A stretch of DNA of 11,527 bases from an uncultured Coriobacteriaceae bacterium (GTDB taxonomy: Bacteria > Actinomycetota > Coriobacteriia > Coriobacteriales > Eggerthellaceae). The translations under genes and the position numbers were made by a program. Below are positions 1 through 5,681 of this stretch, piece after piece. The stretch covers positions 1-11,527 of the forward strand of contig USAB01000058.1 in the NCBI GenBank assembly GCA_900552585.1, read 5' to 3'. The notes under the pieces were generated by a model. The model was not told the origin of the DNA, searched no databases, and was given only the letters and a program-made list of their open reading frames with translations. The number at the start of each line of letters is the position of its first letter. Position 1 is the first letter of the stretch.

Positions 1-1
1 C

Positions 2-112
2 GAAACCATCGAGATGCTGGATAAAAAGAAAACGGAACAGGAAGCAGATCAGAGTAAGGAAGAATTTATGGAGATGACAGAGGAGGAGATGGCGAACCTG
101 CCATTTAAATGA
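2..112 (+). CDS. C-terminal end of an unidentified protein (5' end outside window)
   Basis: The frame is open from the left edge to a TGA and encodes the last 36 residues of a protein, ending MANLPFK. The piece is highly charged (Lys/Glu-rich, with runs such as DKKKTEQE and MTEEEM) and looks like a helical, soluble tail. No family is recognisable from so little sequence. Codons such as AAA, GAA, ATT-rich and TTT contrast with the G/C-ending codons of every minus-strand gene to the right, so this piece does not share their genomic background. It lies on the opposite strand to the rest of the window. It could equally come from a low-GC Firmicute contig or from an integrated element. The reading frame is seen directly; the origin is inference. 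Confidence 0.5.
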   Translation, partial: ETIEMLDKKKTEQEADQSKEEFMEMTEEEMANLPFK

Positions 113-118
113 TAATGA

Positions 119-310
119 ATGAAAGTCAGAGATGAAAGAAAGAGATCGGAAATAATCAAATTTGTTGCCGCAATAGGTATATTGATCGGTGCTTCTCCGT
201 TGATTGGCGAATTGGCGCTTGCAGCACTGAATAGTATCTTTGTAGATTTTGGACATTTTGCACCAGATATGAATTATGTGCGTTGTGTAAAAAAATTGAC
301 AGCAGGTTGA
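119..310 (+). CDS. Small hypothetical protein with one predicted membrane segment, probably truncated at a sequence join
   Basis: This ATG-initiated frame begins 6 bases after the preceding stop. Its product has a basic start (MKVRDERKR) followed by a hydrophobic stretch at about residues 15-39 (KFVAAIGILIGASPLIGE and onward), consistent with one transmembrane helix. No Shine-Dalgarno stands at a normal distance upstream, so the start is uncertain. The frame runs into the composition break near 290-302, and its last few residues and stop codon lie in the high-GC segment. The real protein was therefore probably longer, and its native C-terminus is missing. No family is recognised. Adjacency to the upstream frame suggests the two were one operon in their source genome. 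Confidence 0.35.
   Translation: MKVRDERKRSEIIKFVAAIGILIGASPLIGELALAALNSIFVDFGHFAPDMNYVRCVKKLTAG
288..303. other. Composition breakpoint: AT-rich foreign segment joined to high-GC chromosome
   Basis: Left of this point the DNA is AT-rich with plus-strand frames; right of it is high-GC with minus-strand genes. A run of seven A (289-295) marks the edge. The minus-strand division gene reads normally up to an Asn-Leu-Leu encoded at about 300-308 and then becomes Ser-Ile-Phe-Leu-His and onward, unlike the expected conserved end of the family. The plus-strand frame likewise loses its codon character across the same bases. No inverted terminal repeat, target duplication or integrase gene is visible, so the sequence alone cannot separate a chimeric assembly from an element insertion. 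Confidence 0.7.
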
Positions 311-1157
311 TGCGGTTCTGAATCTCGTCGTTGCGCGCCAGCACGGCCTCGTATTCCGCCTGCGCCTGATCCTGATTGCGGATGGCCGTGTAGGCGTCCT
401 TCGCAGACGGATACACGAACGCGCATGCCAGTATCAGGCAAGCGCACACCAGGGCGCTGATGCATACCGGGCGGGAATGTCGGAGCGAATCCAGCGAGAT
501 ATGGAACGGCAGCGCAAAGCGCTCCTTACTGCCGGACGATGCCTCTGCCTGCATGCGCGCGGATTTGCGCTGGCTGCGGCCCATCTCGCCCTTGTACACG
601 CCGGCGCGCGGCGCAGAGGCGCGTTCTACGGCATCCGCTTCCGCCGAGGCGGGCACATGGCTTTCGAATTCGCGGTCGGCCTTGCGATGGCGCAGGGAAC
701 GCTTCAGCTCGCTGAAGAGCGTCGGGGCGGATTCTTCCTGCCGAACAGGGGAACCTGCGGCATGCGACGGCGTGCGCTGTCGGCCTTCGCGACCGGAAGC
801 TGCGGCTTCGCGGCGAGCTGTCGAATGCATTGTGGAACGGCCTACCGATACGGACGGACGGACAGAGCGCGCTGCCGCATGCGCCGATGGGCGGCCGCTT
901 GCGGAACGCATGCCTGTCTGCGGCGTGCCTGCCTGCGCAGCGGAATGCGTGCCGCGGCGGGACGAGGACAGGCGCTCGAAGTCCAGAATCTCGGCATTAT
1001 GGCGCGATGCAGAAGATCGATGCGCCGCAGTATGCGATACGCGGTTCGAAGGCTCGCGCCGAAATGGCGACGCGGGCGAAACCGGCGCAGATTGACTGGG
1101 GAAATCGGATGCGGCAGGGTCGGAAGGGTATGTCGTATTGCGAGCCACGGGCCGCAT
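300..1157 (-). CDS. DivIC/FtsL-like septum formation initiator protein, C-terminus missing
   Basis: About 286 native residues are present. Residues 1-229 are a long, low-complexity Arg/Ser/Ala-rich cytoplasmic region. Residues 231-249 form a hydrophobic helix (VCISALVCACLILACAFVY). It is followed by a coiled-coil-like stretch rich in Gln, Glu and Asn (IRNQDQAQAEYEAVLARNDE). Short cytoplasmic side, single membrane helix and extracytoplasmic coiled coil is the DivIC/FtsL/FtsB plan, proteins that act with FtsQ/DivIB in the divisome; the long N-terminal extension is unusual. The conserved C-terminal part is lost at the join near 300, beyond which the frame stays open to 156 over foreign sequence. 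The ATG at 1157 is preceded by GAAGAGGAGC, a close-set Shine-Dalgarno. It follows the yebC terminator, so it is probably its own unit. The family assignment rests on topology and is moderate. Confidence 0.6.
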
Positions 1158-1176
1158 GCTCCTCTTCGATAGAGTG

Positions 1177-1206
1177 TTTATAGTGTGTTGACGGATGAAG
1201 CTGTAA
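1177..1206 (-). promoter_or_regulatory. Candidate promoter for the DivIC-like gene
   Basis: On the minus strand TATAAA (1182-1177) is a good -10 hexamer. A weak -35-like TTACAG (1206-1201) lies 18 bases upstream. The -10 is 19 bases before the ATG, so the leader would be only about a dozen bases and would consist mostly of the Shine-Dalgarno. It is the only promoter-like pair between the yebC terminator and this gene. The poor -35 keeps confidence low. Confidence 0.35.
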
Positions 1207-1216
1207 GTAATGTATC

Positions 1217-1232
1217 ACGGTTTCGCAACCGT
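1217..1232. repeat. Short inverted repeat upstream of the DivIC-like gene
   Basis: The arms ACGGTT and AACCGT are separated by TCGC, giving a perfect 6-bp stem. It lies just upstream of the candidate promoter and could be an operator or a chance hairpin. No known binding motif is recognised. Confidence 0.25.
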
Positions 1233-1270
1233 TTGGGAGCATGCCGAAAATCACGCATATTTTTCGGCTG

Positions 1271-1310
1271 AAAGAAAGAACGCGCCCGGGGGCTTTTCCC
1301 GGGCGCGTTC
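1271..1310 (-). terminator. Intrinsic terminator downstream of yebC
   Basis: Perfect 13-bp arms GAACGCGCCCGGG (1278-1290) and CCCGGGCGCGTTC (1298-1310) flank a 7-base loop. Read on the minus strand, the stem is followed by TTTCTTTC, a U-rich tract. It begins 31 bases after the yebC stop codon and is the strongest hairpin in the window. It separates yebC from the DivIC-like gene. Confidence 0.9.
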
Positions 1311-1341
1311 TCGAACGTGAGTGGATCGGCGCTTCGGCGGA

Positions 1342-2142
1342 TTAGTCCTCTTCCTCCAGCGCGGCTGCGATCTCGTCCGTGATTTCCATGGTGTGGTAGA
1401 CGCTCTGCAGGTCTTCCAGCTCCTCCAGCTTGTCCACCAGGCGCATGACCTTCTTCGCGTCCTCCACGGACACCTGCGTGTAGTTCTTCGGAATCATGGT
1501 CAGCTCGGCGCCCTTGGTCTCGACGCCCTGTTCCTCCAGCGCCTTCTTGACGGCCATCAGGTCGCCAGGGGCCGTGGTCACGATCCACTCGTCTCCTGCG
1601 TCCTCGTAGTCTTCGCCACCGGCTTCGGCGACGGCCATCATGAACTCGTCCTCGTCGACGGCGTTCTCCTTATCGGGAACCTTCTTCTCATCGCTCTTGA
1701 TGATCTTCTCGACGACGATCTGGCCCTTGCGGTCGAACTGGAACGCAACGGAGCCCGGCGTGCCCAGGTTGCCGTTCGCATGGCGGAATGCGGAGGAGAC
1801 GTCCGCAGCCGTGCGGTTGCGGTTATCCGTCAGCGCCTCGCACAGCACGGCCACGCCCGCAGGGCCATAGCCCTCGTACGTGATGGTCTCGTAGCTTGCG
1901 GCATCTTTGCCGGTGCCGAACGCCTTGTCGATAGCGGTCTTGATCTTGTCCTTGGGCAGCGAGTTCGCCTTTGCCTTCTCGATAGCGGCAGCCAGCGAAG
2001 CGTTGTTGTCGGGATTGGGGTCGCCACCCTCCTTCGCGGCAACGGTGATGTTGCGGGAGAGCTTGGAGAACAGTGCGGAACGCTTGGCGTCCTGCGCTGC
2101 CTTACGATGCTTGGTGGTAGCCCACTTAGAATGTCCGGACAT
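1342..2142 (-). CDS. yebC: YebC/TACO1 family protein (probable translation or transcription regulator)
   Basis: The 266-residue product starts with the family signature MSGHSKWATTKHRKAAQDAK and continues with the typical FSKLSRNITVAAKEGG, then DPNPDNNASLAAAIEKAKA and IDKAFGTGKDAASYE. The mid-protein ITYEGYGPAGVAVLCEALTDNRNRT loop is also diagnostic. Members were long annotated as transcriptional regulators (PmpR, YebC); more recent work on YebC2/TACO1 proteins points to a ribosome-associated role at polyproline stalls. Which role applies here cannot be read from the sequence. It is slightly longer than the usual ~240-250 residues because of an acidic segment in the second half and the Glu/Asp end EEED. 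The start at 2142 is supported by AAGGAAG about 6 bases upstream. It appears monocistronic, with a 170-base gap before it and a strong terminator after it. Confidence 0.95.
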   Translation of the reverse strand: MSGHSKWATTKHRKAAQDAKRSALFSKLSRNITVAAKEGGDPNPDNNASLAAAIEKAKANSLPKDKIKTAIDKAFGTGKDAASYETITYEGYGPAGVAVLCEALTDNRNRTAADVSSAFRHANGNLGTPGSVAFQFDRKGQIVVEKIIKSDEKKVPDKENAVDEDEFMMAVAEAGGEDYEDAGDEWIVTTAPGDLMAVKKALEEQGVETKGAELTMIPKNYTQVSVEDAKKVMRLVDKLEELEDLQSVYHTMEITDEIAAALEEED

Positions 2143-2312
2143 AACACTTCCTTTTCACTCAACGACCCGCTTGACGCGGGCCGGCAGATTTTTAGCGCAC
2201 GCTAGTTTAGCATATGCGCGCAGAACCTGCTTTCCCTTACGTGTTTCTACAGCATACGTACATGTTACATGCGGTTTACCTTTGCCATTTGCCGGTATGC
2301 GCCGGCGAACCG
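2143..2312 (-). promoter_or_regulatory. Intergenic region upstream of yebC with several dyads
   Basis: This 170-base gap is more AT-rich than the flanking genes and probably holds the yebC promoter, although no convincing -35/-10 pair was found. Three dyads are visible. One is CATGT-T-ACATG at 2261-2271. The second is a nested inverted repeat at 2195-2219, with outer arms GCGCA/TGCGC and inner arms GCTA/TAGC around GTT. The third is an 8-bp hairpin at 2163-2183, arms CGACCCGC and GCGGGCCG with one wobble, immediately before the yebC Shine-Dalgarno. A short GCCGG/CCGGC stem near 2288-2303 follows the lipoprotein gene but lacks a U-tract, so it is a poor terminator. Functional meaning is inference. 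Confidence 0.4.
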
Positions 2313-3290
2313 CTACGCAGCCAGCTTGAAGCCCCATTTCTCCCAGATGCGCTGCGCATCGGCATCCGTCGTGCACCAGTCCAGGAACTTCCGGGCCGCA
2401 TCCAGCTGTTCGTCGCCGGCATACGCCGTCAAGGCCGACGAATACACCGGCGCCGTGTACGCCCGTGCGGGGATCTCGCCCACGATCTTCACGCCACCGT
2501 AGCGGTACACATCGGAGGCGCGGACGATGGCCACGGTCTTCCCCTTGTTCTCGGAGAGCTTCGCGAACACGCCGCTCGCGGATTTCGCAGTCTTCACCGC
2601 GCCCTTCTTCGTAAGCGCGCCCACGTACGACCCGTTCGCCGTACGACCGCCCAGCTGTTGCAGCGCCTGGCACTGCAAGCTGCCCAGGGTGCTATCGGAC
2701 GGTGCCATCATCAGCGGATACGTACCTGCCAGCAGATTTTTCACTGTCGCGGACGAAGCCTTGCCCTCCGTTCCCGCGGCAATGACAAGGTAGTCGCTGA
2801 CCAGGTCCGATACCGTACCCCCATTCAGGCGCCCCGCCTTCTGGGCGCTGTTCTCCTCATTGTCCGACATGCCGATGACCAGCGAATACGCCGTAGGGCC
2901 ATCGGGGGCGGCGGCAGCTGCGGCATCCGTGCTCTCCGACGAGGCAGACGATGCAGCCGCTGCCTCTTCGGCATTGTCCGCCAGGCTCTTCGCCAGCGCC
3001 TTGCTGCTGCCCTCGCTGTCCCGGGAGAACTGCACGTCGTCGTTTTCGGACGCGTACAGCTGCTCGAGTTCGGACAGCGGGCCGGCCAGCTGGTTCGCGC
3101 ACAGCACGGACACGACAGTCTTCTGCTGCGATGCCGCGTCCGTGGAGCCGGACGACTGCTCGGCGGTCTCGCCACCGCTGCTGCTGCACCCCGCCAGCGC
3201 CAGGCACACCAGGACCACGGCCAGCACGCACGCCGCAAGGCGCGCCGTGCCGTTCGGACGATCCGCCTGCAGCGCCGCGTTGAAAATCAT
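2313..3290 (-). CDS. ModA-like substrate-binding lipoprotein
   Basis: The 325-residue protein has a signal peptide: a basic start, a hydrophobic core at about 18-33 and the lipobox LAGC with Cys35 as the predicted lipidated residue. A Ser/Gly/Thr-rich tether follows. The body resembles class II periplasmic binding proteins of the ModA/SBP_bac_11 type: TVVSVLCANQLAGPLSELEQ, the ligand-loop-like DSEGSSKALA (91-100), LVIAAGTEGKASSATVKNLL, and a C-terminal AARKFLDWCTTDADAQRIWE before EKWGF. A low-complexity Ala/Ser/Glu insertion occupies about residues 106-132. The ligand is unknown; oxyanions such as molybdate are possible but the key residues cannot be confirmed. No permease or ATPase lies nearby. 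Its ATG overlaps the glmM stop as ATGA, implying translational coupling. It ends with TAG and has no clear terminator. Confidence 0.75.
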   Translation of the reverse strand: MIFNAALQADRPNGTARLAACVLAVVLVCLALAGCSSSGGETAEQSSGSTDAASQQKTVVSVLCANQLAGPLSELEQLYASENDDVQFSRDSEGSSKALAKSLADNAEEAAAASSASSESTDAAAAAAPDGPTAYSLVIGMSDNEENSAQKAGRLNGGTVSDLVSDYLVIAAGTEGKASSATVKNLLAGTYPLMMAPSDSTLGSLQCQALQQLGGRTANGSYVGALTKKGAVKTAKSASGVFAKLSENKGKTVAIVRASDVYRYGGVKIVGEIPARAYTAPVYSSALTAYAGDEQLDAARKFLDWCTTDADAQRIWEKWGFKLAA

Positions 3291-3664
3291 GCCAGTTCCC
3301 GTTCCACGACGGCGGCAATGGCATCCGCCGTCTCTTGAGCCCTCTCGATGTCCTGGGCCTCCACCATGACGCGGATGAGCGGCTCCGTCCCGCTGGCGCG
3401 CACAAGCACCTGGCCATCGTCGCCCATGTCCTCGCGGGCGGCGGCCACGGCATCGGCGATGGCGGTGTTATCCGCCAGCGCGTCTTTGTTCGCCACGGGA
3501 ACGTTCTTCAGCACCTGCGGGCAGCGCGTCATGACCTTCGCGGCCTCCGCGGCCGTCTTGCCCGCCCGCACGCACGCGGCAATGAACAGGCATGCCGTCA
3601 TCATGCCGTCGCCCGTGGAGTTGTAGTCCAGGAAGATCATATGGCCGCTCTGCTCGCCGCCGCG
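3287..3664 (-). pseudogene. glmM: Phosphoglucosamine mutase, C-terminal fragment (after in-frame stop)
   Basis: This piece continues GlmM in the same frame directly after the TGA at 3665-3667. It begins with RGGEQSGHMIFLDYN, which carries the canonical sugar-binding loop GGEQSGH, and goes on through STGDGMMTACLFIAA. The C-terminal phosphate-binding loop RASGTEPLIRVMVE is intact. The first ATG is at 3640, encoding MIFLDYN, and gives 117 residues. Starting there would lose the sugar-binding loop, so an independent functional protein is unlikely. If the duplicated 13 codons are removed, the two fragments add up to about 444 residues, the normal GlmM length. The gene is therefore complete apart from the duplication. 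It ends in an ATGA overlap with the lipoprotein gene. Confidence 0.85.
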
Positions 3665-3700
3665 TCATGGGAAGATCATAGGGCCCCTCGCCTCGCCGCC
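3632..3700 (-). repeat. Imperfect 39-base tandem duplication inside glmM, carrying a TGA
   Basis: On the minus strand, GGCGGCGAG at 3700-3692 recurs at 3661-3653, exactly 39 bases later. The two 31-base copies match at 27 positions and both end in ATGATCTTCC; they are separated by CATGACGC, which supplies the in-frame TGA (3667-3665). The downstream copy encodes the canonical GGEQSGHMIF, while the upstream copy encodes GGEARGPMIF. All four mismatches lie within 12 bases of the upstream copy. That clustering fits a low-quality read end joined incorrectly; a genuine decayed duplication is the alternative. Confidence 0.85.
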
Positions 3701-4663
3701 GATGGCATAGCCGCCTTCGCGCATGCATTCCAGCACGTGGCGGTCGCCGACCTGTGTCAGCTCCACGGAGATGCCATGCTCCCGCATGGCCTTGCGGAAG
3801 CCCAGATTGCACATGACGGTGGAAACGGCCGTGTTGCCGGACAGCAGGCCGCGCTCCTTCATGTCCACTGCGCAGACGGCCTCGATGACGTCGCCGTCCA
3901 GCTCGTTGCCTTCGGCATCCACCAGCATGACGCGGTCCGCGTCACCATCGTGCGCGACGCCCAGGTCGGCACCGATACGGGCCACCAGCTCCTTGACGGG
4001 GCCCAGATGCGTGGAGCCGCATTCGACGTTGATGTCCGTGCCGTTGAAATCGTCGTTGATGAGGGTGACGTCCGCACCCAGACGCTCCAGCGCCTGCACC
4101 GTAGTGCCCGATGACGCGCCATGACCCGCATCCAGGGCAATCTTCCAGCCAGCGAAGCTGATGCCCTGCTCCCTGATGGCCTCCACGGCGTGGTTCACAT
4201 ACCTTTCCGCAGCGTCCTGAATCGGCACCACAATGCCCACCTCGTCGCCGGGCACCAGGTCGGAGGCATCCGCGCCGCCTGACAGCACGTACTCCTCGAT
4301 CTGCTTCTCGCGCTCCACGGGCAGCTTGTAGCCCTGGCCGTCGAAGAACTTGATGCCATTGTATTCCGGCGGATTGTGCGATGCCGAGATCACGATGCCG
4401 GCATCCGCATGCATCTGGCGCGTGATCAGCGCCACGGCCGGCGTGGGGATGATGCCGGCGGACAGCACGGTGCCGCCCAGGCTCATGACGCCCGCCTCGA
4501 CGGCGGCCTCCAGCATGTCGCCGGAAAGGCGCGTATCCTTGCCCAACACGACGGTCGAACCCATGAATGCGACGGCTGCCTGCCCCAAACGAAACGCCGT
4601 CTGGCAATCGAGCTCGGTGTTCGCCACGCCGCGGGCACCGTCCGTTCCGAACAAAGCACCCAT
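3665..4663 (-). pseudogene. glmM: Phosphoglucosamine mutase, N-terminal fragment
   Basis: GlmM converts glucosamine-6-phosphate to glucosamine-1-phosphate on the way to UDP-GlcNAc for peptidoglycan. The 332-residue fragment opens with MGALFGTDGARGVAN. It carries the catalytic phosphoserine loop SASHNP with Ser95 (residues 93-98) and the metal-binding DGDADR at 239-244, so domains 1 and 2 and most of domain 3 are present. It stops at a TGA just after GGEARGPMIFP, inside the sugar-binding loop of domain 3, and domain 4 continues in frame beyond. GlmM is normally essential, so either the stop is a sequence error or the enzyme is replaced elsewhere. The start ATG overlaps the hisE stop as TAATG and has GAGG about 6 bases upstream. 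Confidence 0.9.
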
Positions 4664-5049
4664 TACTTGCCTCGATTCACGTAGGTCTCGTATAGGCGAA
4701 CGGCGCCTTCGGGACGCTCGTCGTCGCGCATGCGGTTGTTCAGCTCGGCGGCGAACTCGTCGATGCCGATGCTGAAGCGCGCAAGCACGACCATCAGGTG
4801 ATAGACCACGTCGGCCGCCTCGTAGCGCAGGTGGTCCGGCTCGCCGTCCTTAGCCGCCAGAGCCACTTCACCGGCTTCCTCCATGACCTTCTTCAAGGGG
4901 TCGTCCAGCTTGCCCGTCAGCAGGCGATGCGTGTAGCTCTCGTCGCCGGCGTTGCGGCGCTGCTCGATAGTCGCATACAGGGCATCGAGCGTCGCACCGA
5001 TCTGGCTCTCCGGTGCCTTCTCCCCTTCGGGAATATACGTCTTGCTCAT
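4663..5049 (-). CDS. hisE: Phosphoribosyl-ATP pyrophosphatase
   Basis: HisE hydrolyses phosphoribosyl-ATP to phosphoribosyl-AMP and pyrophosphate, the second step of histidine synthesis. The 128-residue product has the MazG-like all-alpha signature: K53-K54-V-M-E57-E58-A-G-E61 followed by E77-A-A-D80 in YEAADVVYHL, the metal-binding acidic set. LDALYATIEQRR and SYTHRLLTGKLDDPLKK are typical of the family. No HisI domain is attached. The ATG at 5049 is preceded by GGAGG with 6-base spacing, which decides it over upstream in-frame Met codons. It is the first gene after the rpoBC terminator. Its TAA overlaps the glmM ATG by one base, which suggests coupled translation. Other his genes are not nearby. 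Confidence 0.93.
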   Translation of the reverse strand: MSKTYIPEGEKAPESQIGATLDALYATIEQRRNAGDESYTHRLLTGKLDDPLKKVMEEAGEVALAAKDGEPDHLRYEAADVVYHLMVVLARFSIGIDEFAAELNNRMRDDERPEGAVRLYETYVNRGK

Positions 5050-5065
5050 TGTTTTCCTCCGATGC

Positions 5066-5090
5066 ATGCCGGCCGCACACCGGTCGGCAT
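5066..5090 (-). promoter_or_regulatory. Hairpin in the leader just upstream of hisE
   Basis: The arms ATGCCGACCG and CGGCCGGCAT surround GTGTG on the minus strand, making a 10-bp stem with one A-C mismatch. It sits between the upstream terminator and the hisE Shine-Dalgarno. Only 49 bases separate the terminator stem from the start codon, so any hisE promoter must overlap these structures, or hisE is reached by read-through. No clear -35/-10 pair was found. Role unknown. Confidence 0.35.
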
Positions 5091-5094
5091 AATG

Positions 5095-5130
5095 CGAAAA
5101 GAGGGTGCGCGACGCACCGCACACCCTCTT
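5095..5130 (-). terminator. Intrinsic terminator of the rpoB-rpoC operon
   Basis: Minus-strand arms AAGAGGGTGTGCG (5130-5118) and CGCGCACCCTCTT (5111-5099) form a 13-bp stem with one G-U pair around a 6-base loop. The stem runs into CTCTTTTCGC, a short U-tract. It starts 15 bases after the stop of the alpha-CTD-like gene and closes that transcription unit before hisE. Confidence 0.85.
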
Positions 5131-5145
5131 CGAGTTTCAGGACGC

Positions 5146-5664
5146 CTATTCGGCGTCGTCGTCCTCGGCGCCTTCGTTGTCCTTGGCGTTCTCCGCGGTC
5201 TCCGTAGCCTCATCCGTCAAGCCGTAGCCCAACGAGCTCTTCGAGCCGAACAGAGCATCCAGCTCCTCGAAATCGCGATGGTAGGAACGCGGAGGCAGCG
5301 ATTCGCCCAACATATCCTCGCCGTCCGTGTTGAAGGTCGGCGGCTCGTCTCCGCCGATGAGGATCGTGTCATCGGGCGAGAACACCATGTCCAGCAGCTG
5401 GCTGACATCGTCGTTCGATGCGTTGAGGTCATCCTCGATGACGCCCAGCAGGTCGTGTTGCTTCAAGCCCTCCTTCAGTTCCTCGATGGCCTTCAGGCCG
5501 ATGCCGTCGATGCGCATCAGATCGTCCTCGGTGTAGCCCACCAGGTCGGCAACCGTCTCGATGCCGGCCTCGCTGAACTTGTTCGCCCAGCGCTGGGAAA
5601 CGCCCAGGTCGTCGTAGATGTACAGGCGCGCCTGCTCGTCCGTCAGCTTCGAGCGGCTGGACAT
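5146..5664 (-). CDS. Alpha-CTD-like helix-hairpin-helix protein downstream of rpoC
   Basis: The 172-residue product has an N-terminal domain (about 15-70) that aligns well, by eye, with the C-terminal domain of RNA polymerase alpha. The equivalents of E. coli Arg265, Asn268, Gly296, Lys298 and Glu302 appear as Arg25 and Asn28 (in SQRWANKF) and Gly56, Lys58 and Glu62 (in DGIGLKAIEELK). In alpha these residues contact DNA upstream of promoters. The connecting GIETVADLVGYTEDDLMRI also matches in spacing. The rest is acidic and probably flexible, ending in EGAEDDDAE. There is no alpha N-terminal dimerisation domain. Its place right after rpoC, before the operon terminator, implies co-expression with beta and beta'. 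Function as an RNA polymerase accessory or DNA-binding protein is inference; a generic helix-hairpin-helix protein is the alternative. Start: ATG at 5664, with the G8 run as the only ribosome-binding candidate. Confidence 0.8.
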   Translation of the reverse strand: MSSRSKLTDEQARLYIYDDLGVSQRWANKFSEAGIETVADLVGYTEDDLMRIDGIGLKAIEELKEGLKQHDLLGVIEDDLNASNDDVSQLLDMVFSPDDTILIGGDEPPTFNTDGEDMLGESLPPRSYHRDFEELDALFGSKSSLGYGLTDEATETAENAKDNEGAEDDDAE

Positions 5665-5672
5665 GTGCCGGG

Positions 5673-5680
5673 CCCCCCCC
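5673..5680 (-). promoter_or_regulatory. G8 homopolymer serving as probable ribosome-binding site
   Basis: Eight G in a row lie between the rpoC stop and the ATG of the alpha-CTD-like gene, 8 bases before the start codon. No AGGAGG is present, so this tract is the only candidate to pair with the 16S rRNA tail. Runs of this length are prone to slippage; a change would alter spacing but not either reading frame. Confidence 0.45.
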
Positions 5681-5681
5681 G

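Noticed and set aside
460..1172. Long plus-strand reading frames opposite the DivIC-like gene
   Set aside because: Their products are Arg/Cys/Ala-rich with no domain and no ribosome-binding site; they mirror a GC-rich, Arg/Ser/Ala-rich coding region on the other strand.
1188..1216. Plus-strand promoter-like TTGACG with a weak -10 near 1211
   Set aside because: The -10 (TGTATC) is poor, and no plus-strand gene follows.
2163..2194. Plus-strand terminator (8-bp hairpin followed by ATTTTTA)
   Set aside because: No plus-strand transcript would end here, and the T-run is offset from the stem by several bases. It is kept only as a hairpin in the yebC leader.
1321..2205. Plus-strand frame of 294 codons antisense to yebC
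   Set aside because: Composition is Leu/Val/Arg-heavy without motifs, and the opposite strand holds an unmistakable YebC protein with a good start and terminator.
2155..2300. Minus-strand frame over the gap before yebC, with a plausible-looking Lys-rich sequence (KPHVTCTYAVETRKGKQV)
   Set aside because: It has no start codon within the gap, and upstream it only continues as an off-frame reading of the lipoprotein gene. The AT-rich codons reflect intergenic composition.
3665..3667. TGA in glmM read as selenocysteine or as a reassigned sense codon
   Set aside because: TGA is a normal stop for rpoC and at the real glmM end. The codon lies in a duplicated spacer, not at a conserved residue, and no selenocysteine element is apparent.
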